Origin: an uncultured Veillonellaceae bacterium
Lineage (GTDB): Bacteria > Bacillota > Negativicutes > Veillonellales > Negativicoccaceae
Assembly: GCA_947254705.1 (NCBI GenBank)
Contig: CAMYCX010000003.1
Span: forward strand, 1 to 39,374
Length of the DNA: 39,374 bases
Direction of reading: 5' to 3'
Shown here one piece after another: positions 15,417-24,500 of this stretch. The notes below the pieces were generated by a model that searched no databases, was not told the origin of the DNA, and saw nothing but the letters and a program-made list of their open reading frames with translations. The translations under genes and the position numbers were made by a program. Numbering within the stretch: the first letter of the stretch is position 1; each line of letters begins with the position of its first letter.

Positions 15417-17210
15417 ATGGAAACGATGGCTGGATTACAGCGTACAAAGGGGTGCGGAGAAGTCGCCGCAAAGGATAACGGACAGGAGATTGTGCTGTGT
15501 GGTTGGGTGGAACGTCGCCGCGACCACGGCGGATTGATATTTATTGATTTGCGTGACCGCTCAGGGGTCGTGCAGCTGGTGGCATCGCCCGACTATGATG
15601 AAACGAGTTTTCACAAAGCGGAGTCGATTCGCAACGAATACGTCATCGCCATTCGCGGCACGGTACGGCAACGTGATGCGGAAACGGTCAATGACCATAT
15701 GGCAACAGGCCGATGGGAAGTAGTTGTATCGGAGCTACGGATTTTGAATGTTGCTAAAACACCGCCGTTTTATATTGAAGACAACGTGGACGTGGATGAA
15801 AATATTCGTTTAAAATATCGGTACTTGGACTTGCGTCGGCCGGAGATGCAACGCAATTTGCGTATGCGTCATCAGGTGACGAAAGTGATGCGTGATTTTT
15901 TGGATGAACGTGGATTTTGGGAGATCGAAACGCCGATGTTGACCAAAAGCACGCCGGAAGGGGCGCGTGATTACTTGGTACCGAGTCGGGTAAACCCGGG
16001 AAAGTTTTATGCGTTGCCGCAATCTCCGCAGCTGTTCAAGCAGATTTTGATGGTATCGGGGATGGAGCGGTATTTCCAAATTGCCCGTTGTTTCCGTGAT
16101 GAAGACTTGCGTGCGGATCGTCAGCCGGAATTTACACAGCTCGATATTGAGATGAGTTTTATCGAGCGGGATACGATATTGACGATGATGGAAGACATGA
16201 TGGCGCAGATTTTCAAACGTGTATTGGACCGGGATATTGTTACTCCGTTCCCGCGCATTTCTTATGATGATGCGATGCGCCTGTACGGTTCGGACAAGCC
16301 GGATTTGCGGTTTGACATGCCGTTCTTTGATGCGACGGATATTGTCGCAACGACAGACTTTAAAGTATTCCGTTCGGTGGTGGAAGAAGGCGGCGAAGTC
16401 AAAGGGATCGTCGTTACCGGTGATGCGGGGATTCCGCGGCGGGAAATTGACGGTTTGGTCGATTATGTCGGCCGATACGGAGCGAAGGGATTGGCATGGA
16501 TTATCGTCAATGAGGACGGCAGCATTAAATCGCAGATTGCCAAATTCCTCGGCGAGGATATGATTCAATCCATCATTGCACGCAGCGGTGCACAGCCCGG
16601 CGATTTGATTTTGATGATTGCGGATCGGGCGGCGACGGTGGCGCAGGCTCTCGGCGAATTGCGATTGGAAATGGCTCGTCGCATGAATTTGATTGATCCC
16701 GATATGTTGGCGTTTACCTGGGTATTGGATTTCCCGATGTTTGAATACAGTGAAGAAGAAAAACGATATGTGGCGATGCACCATCCGTTTACATCGCCGC
16801 GGGATGAAGATGTCGAGTTGCTGGAAAGCGCACCGGAGAAAGTAAAAGCCAAAGCCTACGATATGGTGCTCAACGGGATTGAGATCGGCGGCGGCAGCTT
16901 GCGTATTTATCAGCAGGAGTTGCAGGAACGTGTGTTCCAAGCTATCGGGATTACGGAAGAAGAAGCACAGAGCAAGTTCGGTTTTCTTTTGGATGCCTTC
17001 CAGTTCGGCGCACCGCCGCACGGCGGGATCGCTTTCGGTCTGGATCGGCTGGTGATGCTGATGGCGGGCCGGGGATCCATTCGTGATGTCATTGCGTTTC
17101 CGAAAACGCAAAGTGCGATCGATCCGATGACACAAGCACCGGGTGAAGTTGCACCCAAGCAGTTGCGTGAGCTTTCGATTCGAACGGAAGAAAAACTGAT
17201 TAAAAAATAA
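15417..17210 (+). CDS. aspS: Aspartate-tRNA ligase (possibly non-discriminating)
   Basis: 597-residue bacterial-type class II synthetase. An OB-fold anticodon domain (GWVERRRDHGGLIFIDLRDR) is followed by motif 1, motif 2 (RCFRDEDLRADRQPEFTQLD), the bacterial GAD insertion (about 300-410) and motif 3 (GIAFGLDRLVMLMAG). Length fits the bacterial family (about 590). In the anticodon-domain RRRDxG segment, residue 37 is His, where discriminating enzymes such as E. coli AspRS have Leu; His there is associated with non-discriminating AspRS that also charge tRNA(Asn), normally paired with GatCAB, which is not in this window. The ATG at 15417, eight bases after GAGAGG, was chosen over a longer frame starting inside hisS. 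6S RNA follows. Confidence 0.97.
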   Translation: METMAGLQRTKGCGEVAAKDNGQEIVLCGWVERRRDHGGLIFIDLRDRSGVVQLVASPDYDETSFHKAESIRNEYVIAIRGTVRQRDAETVNDHMATGRWEVVVSELRILNVAKTPPFYIEDNVDVDENIRLKYRYLDLRRPEMQRNLRMRHQVTKVMRDFLDERGFWEIETPMLTKSTPEGARDYLVPSRVNPGKFYALPQSPQLFKQILMVSGMERYFQIARCFRDEDLRADRQPEFTQLDIEMSFIERDTILTMMEDMMAQIFKRVLDRDIVTPFPRISYDDAMRLYGSDKPDLRFDMPFFDATDIVATTDFKVFRSVVEEGGEVKGIVVTGDAGIPRREIDGLVDYVGRYGAKGLAWIIVNEDGSIKSQIAKFLGEDMIQSIIARSGAQPGDLILMIADRAATVAQALGELRLEMARRMNLIDPDMLAFTWVLDFPMFEYSEEEKRYVAMHHPFTSPRDEDVELLESAPEKVKAKAYDMVLNGIEIGGGSLRIYQQELQERVFQAIGITEEEAQSKFGFLLDAFQFGAPPHGGIAFGLDRLVMLMAGRGSIRDVIAFPKTQSAIDPMTQAPGEVAPKQLRELSIRTEEKLIKK

Positions 17211-17228
17211 GGCAAAGCCGTGTACAGC

Positions 17229-17257
17229 TTGAAAAAACAGCGGTGATTTGGTATGAT
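17229..17257 (+). promoter_or_regulatory. Promoter of 6S RNA
   Basis: TTGAAA at 17229-17234 and TATGAT at 17252-17257 are separated by exactly 17 bp, with TGG before the -10 making it extended as well. It is the most complete sigma-A-type promoter in the window, fitting an abundant stable RNA. The predicted start is near 17264. Confidence 0.8.
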
Positions 17258-17263
17258 AAGTAC

Positions 17264-17450
17264 AAGAAATCCCTGCTGTGCACGTGCAGCTCAGTTATTT
17301 TGAACCAACACCATTACTGAGGGAGTCCGGCTCTGTCTGCGGAATATTCTTTCGGGACGGGAAGACACCCACCTGCGAACGCAGGCTCAAAATACGGCAA
17401 AACGACATGGTGGGGATAATAACCGCTGGCTTTCCGGCGGTTATTTTTTA
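17264..17450 (+). ncRNA. ssrS: 6S RNA (SsrS-type regulator of RNA polymerase)
   Basis: About 187 nt between aspS and rarA, the location of bsrA (6S-1) in Bacillus. The ends close in a 12-bp helix: 17269-17280 pairs fully, with wobbles, to 17406-17417. Inside, 17297-17306 pairs with 17384-17393 in nine of ten positions, flanking what would be the central bubble; CTCAGT/ACTGAG and CCTGC/GCAGG form internal hairpins. The segments GAACCAACACC, GGGAGTC, ACACCCACCTGC and CATGGTGGGGAT resemble clostridial 6S RNAs. It has a near-consensus promoter and its own terminator. 6S RNA mimics an open promoter and binds the sigma-70/sigma-A holoenzyme in stationary phase. The exact 3' end is uncertain (helix end 17417 or T-tract). 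Confidence 0.85.
17418..17449 (+). terminator. Terminator of 6S RNA
   Basis: A 12-bp stem (17418-17429 with 17434-17445, one wobble) with loop CTTT runs into a T-tract at 17444-17449. It ends only 11 bp before the rarA ATG, so rarA's ribosome-binding site sits directly against it. Confidence 0.88.
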
Positions 17451-17460
17451 TGGAGTCGAT

Positions 17461-18828
17461 ATGGATAACTTATTTGCGCAAGCGCCGTCCGCGGATTTTC
17501 GCCCGTTGGCGGTGCGGATGCGGCCACAGACATTAGAAGAGGTTTTCGGACAGGAGCAAGTGGTCGGCCCGACGAGCTTTTTGGCGGCGATGGTGCGTCG
17601 AGATACGGTTCCGTCGCTACTGTTGTACGGCCCTCCCGGCACGGGAAAAACGACGATTGCGCGTGTGATTGCCCGGATGACGCAAAGTCAGTTTGTAACG
17701 GTGAATGCAACAACGAGCGGTGTGGCGGAGCTACGAAAGGTCATTCACGAGGCGAAGGAGCAGGGAGCATTGTACGGTCGCCGCACCATTGTGTTTATTG
17801 ATGAAATTCATCGTTTCAACAAAGGACAGCAGGATATTTTGCTATCTTATGTCGAAGACGGTACTATTGTATTAATCGGCGCGACAACGGAAAATCCGTT
17901 TTTTGAGGTCCAGCGGGCGTTGTTGTCGCGGATGCGTTTGATTCGGCTGGAAGCCCTTTCCGTCGAGTCGGTGGAACGGATTCTGGCGAATGCGGTGGCC
18001 GAACCGACGCGCGGCTTGGGGAATATGCATCTTGTCGTTGAGGACGGCGCGCTGCATCAGATTGCGGTGCGGGCCGACGGCGATGCCAGATTGGCATTGA
18101 ATTTTTTGGAGCAGGCAGCGGCGGGACTGTCGACCGGTGATACGTTGACGATGGCGGGTATAGCGGAAATCGGCGTGGAACGTGTACAATATGATAAGCA
18201 AGGCGACAGCCATTATGATGTGGCATCGGCATTTATTAAGAGCATGCGCGGATCCGATCCCGATGCGGCGTTGCATTACATGGCGCGAATGATTGCCGGC
18301 GGCGAGAAACCGTCCTTTATTGCCCGACGGATGATGATTTGCGCGTCGGAAGATGTGGGGCTGGCTGATCCGCAGGCATTGGTTGTTGCCACTGCGGCCG
18401 CACAGGCGGCGGAGATGGTCGGATTCCCTGAGGCGCGTATTATTTTGGCACATGCTGTCGTATACATCGCATTGGCACCAAAGAGCAACAGTATTATCAG
18501 TGCGATTGATCGGGCCCAAGCGCGGGTGGCGCAAGGTGCATTCGGTGCGGTACCGCCGCATTTGCGCGATGCCCATTATACGGGGGCGGAAAAGCTGGGG
18601 CACGGAGTGACTTATCGATATGCGCACAACTACCCGAACGGATGGGTAGATCAACAATATTTACCGGACACATTACAGAACGATTGTTATTATCGCCCGC
18701 GTTCATTCGGCGCGGAAGCTGAAATGGTACGTCGATGGAATGAACGTCGGGGACAAGTTCGAACGGAGGACAGGAATGGCAAGACGGACAAACGAAACGG
18801 AACATCAGGAACAAAAAGCACGACATGA
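17461..18828 (+). CDS. rarA: Replication-associated recombination protein A (RarA/MgsA)
   Basis: 455-residue AAA+ ATPase acting at stalled replication forks, related to clamp loaders. Walker A GPPGTGKT is at 57-64, Walker B VFIDE at 111-115, the family motif IHRFNKGQQD follows, and sensor 1 is LIGATTENP. The C-terminal tetramerisation region contains GAEKLGHGVTYRYAHNYPNGWVDQQYLP. The core ends around residue 440; the last residues overlap the ftsK start by 53 bp and are not conserved. The ATG at 17461 follows GGAG; an ORF extension upstream runs through the 6S RNA and was rejected. No promoter fits between the 6S terminator and the start, so expression may depend on read-through from the 6S promoter. 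Confidence 0.96.
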   Translation: MDNLFAQAPSADFRPLAVRMRPQTLEEVFGQEQVVGPTSFLAAMVRRDTVPSLLLYGPPGTGKTTIARVIARMTQSQFVTVNATTSGVAELRKVIHEAKEQGALYGRRTIVFIDEIHRFNKGQQDILLSYVEDGTIVLIGATTENPFFEVQRALLSRMRLIRLEALSVESVERILANAVAEPTRGLGNMHLVVEDGALHQIAVRADGDARLALNFLEQAAAGLSTGDTLTMAGIAEIGVERVQYDKQGDSHYDVASAFIKSMRGSDPDAALHYMARMIAGGEKPSFIARRMMICASEDVGLADPQALVVATAAAQAAEMVGFPEARIILAHAVVYIALAPKSNSIISAIDRAQARVAQGAFGAVPPHLRDAHYTGAEKLGHGVTYRYAHNYPNGWVDQQYLPDTLQNDCYYRPRSFGAEAEMVRRWNERRGQVRTEDRNGKTDKRNGTSGTKSTT

Positions 18829-21028
18829 ACGTCTGCAATATGAAATCGCAGGTGTTCTGTTGGTGGCGTTGGGACTGTTCAGTCTGGTCAGTCTCGTCGG
18901 CATGGAAGCGGGCGTTTTGGGCGAATGGGTACACTACGGATATGAGTATTTGTTCGGACGCGGCGCGTTTTTGCCGGCACTGTTGCTGATCCTCGTCGGT
19001 GCTCGCTATATTTATCGACACACACGGCTGGAACTCGGTACGCGTGAGGTGGTGTGGCTGGTGTACGGCGTATTGGCACTGGTGACGTATCATTGGTGGA
19101 ATGTCAGTGCCGGTAACGAACTGCGTCCCGATTATTTCGTGCAATACGGCGGGTTGGTCGGCGGTGTCGGTTTGCTGTGTTTGCGAACTTTATTCGGAGA
19201 AGACGGGGTCAAAATCCCGCTGGTCGTCATTGCGATTGTAAATACAATTATATTGACGCAATGGACGCTGGCGGATGGTATGCGGCTCATTAAAAAAACA
19301 ACGCAGCCTACATTGGAAAAGGCCACTCATCGGGTGCGGGAAGAGTGGAAAAAGAGTCGTTCGTCGGTAACGGAGAGAAACGATGAAGAGCGTGGGGCCC
19401 GCTTTTTCGATGTCGATAAAGCGGCCAAACCGATTCCGCATACACCGACAAAGGCGGGATCAATGCAGGTTACGGAGAATACGAAGGGCACACCGATGCG
19501 GGAGAAGACGGCGGCACCGTGTCCGCCTCCGCCGCCGGCAGATGAAGATACAGTCCAGGTAAAACCCGATCAGGGTGAAACTACGCCTCGCAAACGCAAG
19601 GATTACCGATTGCCTCCGCTCAGTTTGTTGGACAAAGGACATTCGCGGTCAGTCGATCGGCAGCAGGAAGTACAGGATAACGCTAAAAAAATTGAAATGC
19701 TGATGTCCAGTTTCGGCGTCGATGCACATATTGTTCATGCCAGTCGAGGGCCGGCCGTTACACGATATGAACTCGAACCGGGACCCGGCGTCAAGGTCAG
19801 TCGCATTGTCAATCTTGCCGACGATATTGCGTTGCAATTAGCAGCAACAGATGTACGTATCGAGGCACCGATCCCCGGAAAGGCAGCGGTCGGTATTGAA
19901 GTGCCGAATCGAACAGTAGACGCGGTGGCATTGCGGGATGTGCTGTCGCAGGACGAGTTTCAACAGACACAGGGCGGTGTGGTCGTTGGACTGGGAGAAG
20001 ATATTACCGGCCAACCGGTTATTACCGACTTGACTAAGATGCCGCATTTATTGGTTGCGGGATCGACGGGCTCAGGGAAGAGCGTATGCATTAATACGCT
20101 GATTACAAGTGTTTTGTTTCGCTCTTATCCCGACGAAGTCAAATTAATTTTGATTGATCCGAAAGTAGTGGAGCTGGCAGGATACAATCGCTTGCCGCAT
20201 TTGCTGACGCCGGTCGTAACCGACCCGAAGAAAGCGGCCGGAGTACTGCGATGGGCAGTGCGTGAGATGGAAAATCGTTACAAGCTGTTTGCTTCGTCAA
20301 AAGTAAAGGATATCCGCCGGTATAATGAAGTACATCCCGATGAAACATTGCCGCTCATTGTGATCGTGATTGATGAATTGGCGGACTTGATGACGGTTGC
20401 ACCGGCTGATGTGGAAGAAGCTATTTGTCGGTTAGCTCAGATGGCGCGTGCAGCAGGGTTGCACTTGGTATTGGCAACACAGCGGCCGTCGGTGGATGTC
20501 ATTACGGGAACGATCAAGGCGAATGTCCCCAGTCGCATTTCCTTTGCGGTGTCCAGTCAGATCGATTCGCGGACGATTTTGGATATGGGGGGCGCGGAAA
20601 AGTTGCTTGGGAAAGGCGACATGTTGTTTTACCCGATCGGGGCGGCTAAGCCACGACGGGTACAAGGCGCGTTTGTATCGGATGTCGAGGTGGAAAAGGT
20701 AGTGAATTACATTGCTGATCAAGCCTCTCCCACATACAGCGAGACGGTTACGGAAGCGGCGGCGGTAACAACGACGGATGCTCCGCAGTGGGACGATGAA
20801 CTTCTGCCCGATGCCATTCGCATGGTGATGGAAACGGAGCAGGCATCGGTGTCAATGTTGCAACGACGATTCCGAATCGGTTATACACGGGCGGGGCGGT
20901 TGGTTGACACTATGGAAAACATGGGGATTGTCGGGCCGAATGTCGGCAGCAAAGCGCGGGAGATTTTACTGACAGCCGATGAGGCGGAGCGGTTATTGAC
21001 ACCGCCTGAGGAGGAAACAAAATCATGA
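18776..21028 (+). CDS. ftsK: DNA translocase FtsK/SpoIIIE
   Basis: 750-residue septal DNA translocase that pumps chromosomes during division. Hydrophobic segments at about 24-42, 62-80, 92-108, 124-140 and 147-163 form the membrane anchor; a charged, proline-rich linker (about 190-290) leads to the motor. Walker A is GSTGSGKS at 429-436, Walker B is VIVIDELADLM, and VLATQRPSVDVITG follows. The C-terminal winged-helix gamma domain (DELLPDAIRMVMETEQASVSMLQRRF) reads KOPS/SRS sequences. Length is within the family's Firmicutes range (750-800). GGAGG six bases before the ATG at 18776 decides the start, which lies within rarA. The stop overlaps the next gene in ATGA. Confidence 0.97.
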   Translation: MARRTNETEHQEQKARHERLQYEIAGVLLVALGLFSLVSLVGMEAGVLGEWVHYGYEYLFGRGAFLPALLLILVGARYIYRHTRLELGTREVVWLVYGVLALVTYHWWNVSAGNELRPDYFVQYGGLVGGVGLLCLRTLFGEDGVKIPLVVIAIVNTIILTQWTLADGMRLIKKTTQPTLEKATHRVREEWKKSRSSVTERNDEERGARFFDVDKAAKPIPHTPTKAGSMQVTENTKGTPMREKTAAPCPPPPPADEDTVQVKPDQGETTPRKRKDYRLPPLSLLDKGHSRSVDRQQEVQDNAKKIEMLMSSFGVDAHIVHASRGPAVTRYELEPGPGVKVSRIVNLADDIALQLAATDVRIEAPIPGKAAVGIEVPNRTVDAVALRDVLSQDEFQQTQGGVVVGLGEDITGQPVITDLTKMPHLLVAGSTGSGKSVCINTLITSVLFRSYPDEVKLILIDPKVVELAGYNRLPHLLTPVVTDPKKAAGVLRWAVREMENRYKLFASSKVKDIRRYNEVHPDETLPLIVIVIDELADLMTVAPADVEEAICRLAQMARAAGLHLVLATQRPSVDVITGTIKANVPSRISFAVSSQIDSRTILDMGGAEKLLGKGDMLFYPIGAAKPRRVQGAFVSDVEVEKVVNYIADQASPTYSETVTEAAAVTTTDAPQWDDELLPDAIRMVMETEQASVSMLQRRFRIGYTRAGRLVDTMENMGIVGPNVGSKAREILLTADEAERLLTPPEEETKS

Positions 21029-21453
21029 GTATCGGAGAGATTTTACGTACGGAACGGGAAAAACAAGGACTTTCGTTAGCAGATATTTCCCGCCGGACGT
21101 ATATTGCCGAATCGTACTTGTGGGCGCTGGAAACAGATGATTATTCCCGTCTTCCGGGGGCTGTGTATATCAAAGGTTGGCTGCGCAATTACGGGGAGAC
21201 GCTGGGACTGTCGGGAATCGCATTGGTCGATCGGTGGAACGAAGAACATCGTTCGCGACGACGTCCGATTATTGCCGGTGCCGCCGTGCGGGCAGAACGC
21301 AGCTACATTACTTCGCCGGAACGGGTAGAGTTGTTGGGGCGAAAGCGACGGGGAACCGCTCGGCGGAGACAGCGAAGCCGGCAGGCACGAATATGGTTTG
21401 CTTTCGGTTGGTTGTTGCTGGCCGTTGCCGTCGTGTGGATTTTTTGGTTATAA
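21025..21453 (+). CDS. RodZ-like membrane HTH protein lacking the periplasmic domain
   Basis: 142 residues. Residues 4-65 form the Xre-type helix-turn-helix of the RodZ family (REKQGLSLADISRRTYIAESYLWALE, then RLPGAVYIKGWLRNYGE). A very basic stretch follows (about 100-122, with RKRRG, RRRQR and SRQAR), then a single hydrophobic segment to the end (WFAFGWLLLAVAVVWIFWL). Full-length RodZ continues beyond the membrane with a periplasmic DUF4115 domain; here the protein stops at the membrane edge. RodZ links MreB to the wall machinery; whether this short form does so is unknown. The start overlaps the ftsK stop by 4 bp and GGAGG lies upstream. A terminator directly follows, so this is the natural end, not an obvious frameshift. 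Confidence 0.85.
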   Translation: MSIGEILRTEREKQGLSLADISRRTYIAESYLWALETDDYSRLPGAVYIKGWLRNYGETLGLSGIALVDRWNEEHRSRRRPIIAGAAVRAERSYITSPERVELLGRKRRGTARRRQRSRQARIWFAFGWLLLAVAVVWIFWL

Positions 21454-21473
21454 GCCGCGTATGCGGCTTTTTT
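21452..21473 (+). terminator. Terminator after the RodZ-like gene
   Basis: AAGCCGC (21452-21458), loop GTAT, GCGGCTT (21463-21469), then a T-run. It overlaps the stop codon of the RodZ-like gene and separates it from smc. Confidence 0.88.
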
Positions 21474-21510
21474 CTTGCCCAGCGTATTTCTGACGGCAGG
21501 ACTTGAAATT

Positions 21511-21519
21511 TGATATAAT
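21511..21519 (+). promoter_or_regulatory. Extended -10 promoter for smc-ftsY
   Basis: TGATATAAT lies 29 bp before the smc ATG, just after the preceding terminator. TGACGG at 21491-21496 is a weak -35 candidate at 17 bp spacing. Confidence 0.65.
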
Positions 21520-21548
21520 AAAGACCAAACAGTAGCGGGAGAGTCGGC

Positions 21549-24500
21549 ATGAAATTATTGCGAATGGTGTTGCGCGGATTCAAATCGTTCGCGCAGACGA
21601 CAGAAATTGAATTTTCGGACGGTGTTACGGGAATCGTCGGTCCGAACGGCGCAGGCAAAAGCAATATTGCCGATGCGGTGCGCTGGGTACTCGGAGAACA
21701 AAGTGTACGTCAGTTGCGAGGGGAAAAGGCAGCCGACGTTATTTTTGCAGGTACGGAAGACGTTCGCCCTAAGGCCGCGGCCGAGGTTACATTGGTGTTT
21801 GACAATCCGCAGGAACTGCTTTTGCCGGATGTCGCCGAAGTTGCCGTGACACGACGACTGTTGCGTTCCGGTGATAGTGAGTACATGATCAATCGTAAGG
21901 CATGTAGACTGAAGGATATTCATTTGTTGTTTGCGGATACGGGCTTGGGGAAAGACTCGATGGCGGTGATCGGACAAAATCGAGTCGATCGTATTTTAAT
22001 CGGTAAACCTGAGGAGCGTAAAGCCATTTTTGAAGAGGTGGCAGGAATTACGCGGTATCGTATGCGCAAGCAGGACGGTTTACGCAAGTTAAATACCGCA
22101 GAGCAAAATATGGAGCGGGTACGGGACGTAATGCAAGTGTATGCGGAGCAGTTGGAACCGTTGGCGGCACGGGCAAAGACGGCACGGACATATCACGAGT
22201 GGAAGCGGCGATACGACGCGGCCGCGACGACACTGGCATGGCAGCGTTGGCAAAATGCACGCCGCAAATTGACACGTACGGAAAATGAAACCATTCAGGC
22301 GGAACAGGTATTGACGGCGGCACAAACGGCAGTAATTAAAGCGCAGGCAGAGCGGGAGCGTCGGTTGGCGGCGGGAGAAGAGGAAGAGCGTCGCCAACGG
22401 GAACTTGAACAGGCACGGACACAGGCACAAACTCAACAGGAGCGGATAAAAGGAGAATACCGAGCGACGCAGGAACGGACGGAGCAACACCATCGACAAC
22501 AGGAGGAAGAAACCCGAATGTTGGAGATGATTCGCCGTGAACAGGCGGACGTAGAAACGGCCATTACCGCTGCCCTGGAAAAACGAATGCACTGGCAAAC
22601 GGAAACGGGAGAAGTACAGAGGGCGACCGAATCAGCAGTGGCAGTGGCAGCTGCTGCGGAAGATGAGATGAAACAGTATCGTGCGCGCCGGGCGGCACAG
22701 GAAACCGCGGCACGCGCGGCACAACAAGCCGCCGCGGCACAACAGGCGGCAGCGGCAGTAGCGGAAAAAGAAGTGGAGTTGTTAGAGGCGCAAATACGAC
22801 AACAAGAAAAAAAGTTAACGGTATACCGCGACAAAGCCGCTTCACTTCTTACTTTGCGCCGGGATATCACCGCGGCTGCGGAAACGGCGGCACAAGAACT
22901 GCAACAGGCACAGCAAGCAGCTCATGTGGCGAAAGCGGAATATGAGCGGATACAGGCATTGCGGGGGCAGCGTCAGAAAGAAGCGGCAGCAAGAGAACAA
23001 CAAATTCACCGATTGGAAGAACGTATCGAATATTTGGATCGATTGGCCAAGGAGTATGAAGGATTCGGGCGAGCAACCAAAACTGTGTTGCAGGCTCGCG
23101 AATCGTGGCGTAAAGATTGTATCGGCACCGTAGCGGAATTGTTGACGGTACCGCCGAAATATACGACGGCACTGGACATTGCCTTGGGAACACGGTTACA
23201 ACATGTGGTTGTACGTGACGGAAATACGGCGAAGTCGGCAATTCGGTATTTGCAAGCGCGCGGCGGTGGGCGGACGACATTTTATCCGTTGACGGATATT
23301 CGGGGGCGCGAATTGTCCGTGAAAGAGACGGCAGCATTACGCGAAAACGGCGTAATCGGTACGGCAGCACAATGCGTGCGGTATGATGCGGCATACGATG
23401 CACTGATGACATATTTGCTTGGAGGCACACTGATTGTCGAAAATATGACTGTTGCGCAATCCTTGGTTAAACGTTATGATCGGCGTTTACGAATGGTGAC
23501 ACTGGACGGTCAATTATTTCAACCGGGCGGTTTGGTCACGGGCGGCAGTACGCGTCAGGCGGAACTAACCGTGTTCGGTCGTCGACAGGAGCGCAATGCA
23601 TTGCAAAAAGAATACGATGCATTGCGAGCGGCACCGGCGATTGAAATTCCCGCATGGGAAGAGGCGGCGGCGCGACAAACTGCAGCGGAGGAAGAGCTTC
23701 GTCGTCTGACGGGAGCAGCTGCACAGACAGAATCGCGACGAGATGCCGTCGGTATGGAATGTGAACGATATGATGAGATGATTCACCGACTAGCGGCGGA
23801 ACAAAGCAGTGCGCGGGAACGTGTGGCGGAGTTGATCGCGATCGGAGTGCAAACACAAGAAACTGCCGATGTGACAACAGCTGATGCCGAGTTGCCGCCG
23901 TACAGCGAAGAAGAACTGACGGCACTGCGGCAAGCGGCGACGGAGCAGCAGGTGCGCCTGGCCCAAACTGAAGCCGAAAGTGCTCGCCGGGAAGAACGTT
24001 GTCGGCAGCTGCAAGATCGTCAGCGTGCGTTAGCGGAACGTCAGACGCAGCAACAGGCGACATTAACAGTACTGGCGGCGGAAGGAGAACGATTGGCGAC
24101 ACTGGCCATCACACAGCAAGAAGCATTGCGTGCGGCCGCGGAGGAGGTTCGATTCGCGGAGCAGGCGGCAGATGCATACTATGCGGCACATTGGGAGCGC
24201 CGGGAAGCGGAACAGGCAGCTAATGCCGCGTATGACGCATTGCGGGAAACGGAACGAGATGCACAAAGCGCGGCAGAAGTGGCGCGAGAAAAAATGGTTG
24301 CGGCTCGTGCGGAGGCCGAAGAGCGGGAGGCGGTATTTGCGGCCACCGGGTATACCGCGGAAACGGTGGATACCATTCGTGTTGACGGAACAACACCGGA
24401 AATCGAACAGCTTGTGATACAAGCAGAACGAGAAATGACCGCGTTGGGAGAAGTGAATCCGAATGCGGAAGAGGAATATCGCCGAGCACAAGAGCAATAT

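Noticed and set aside
15810..17135. 441-residue minus-strand ORF opposite aspS
   Set aside because: Antisense of a well-supported aspS; its translation has no family motif.
17278..17460. N-terminal extension of rarA
   Set aside because: The frame stays open but lies in 6S RNA and its terminator, and RarA similarity starts at the ATG at 17461.
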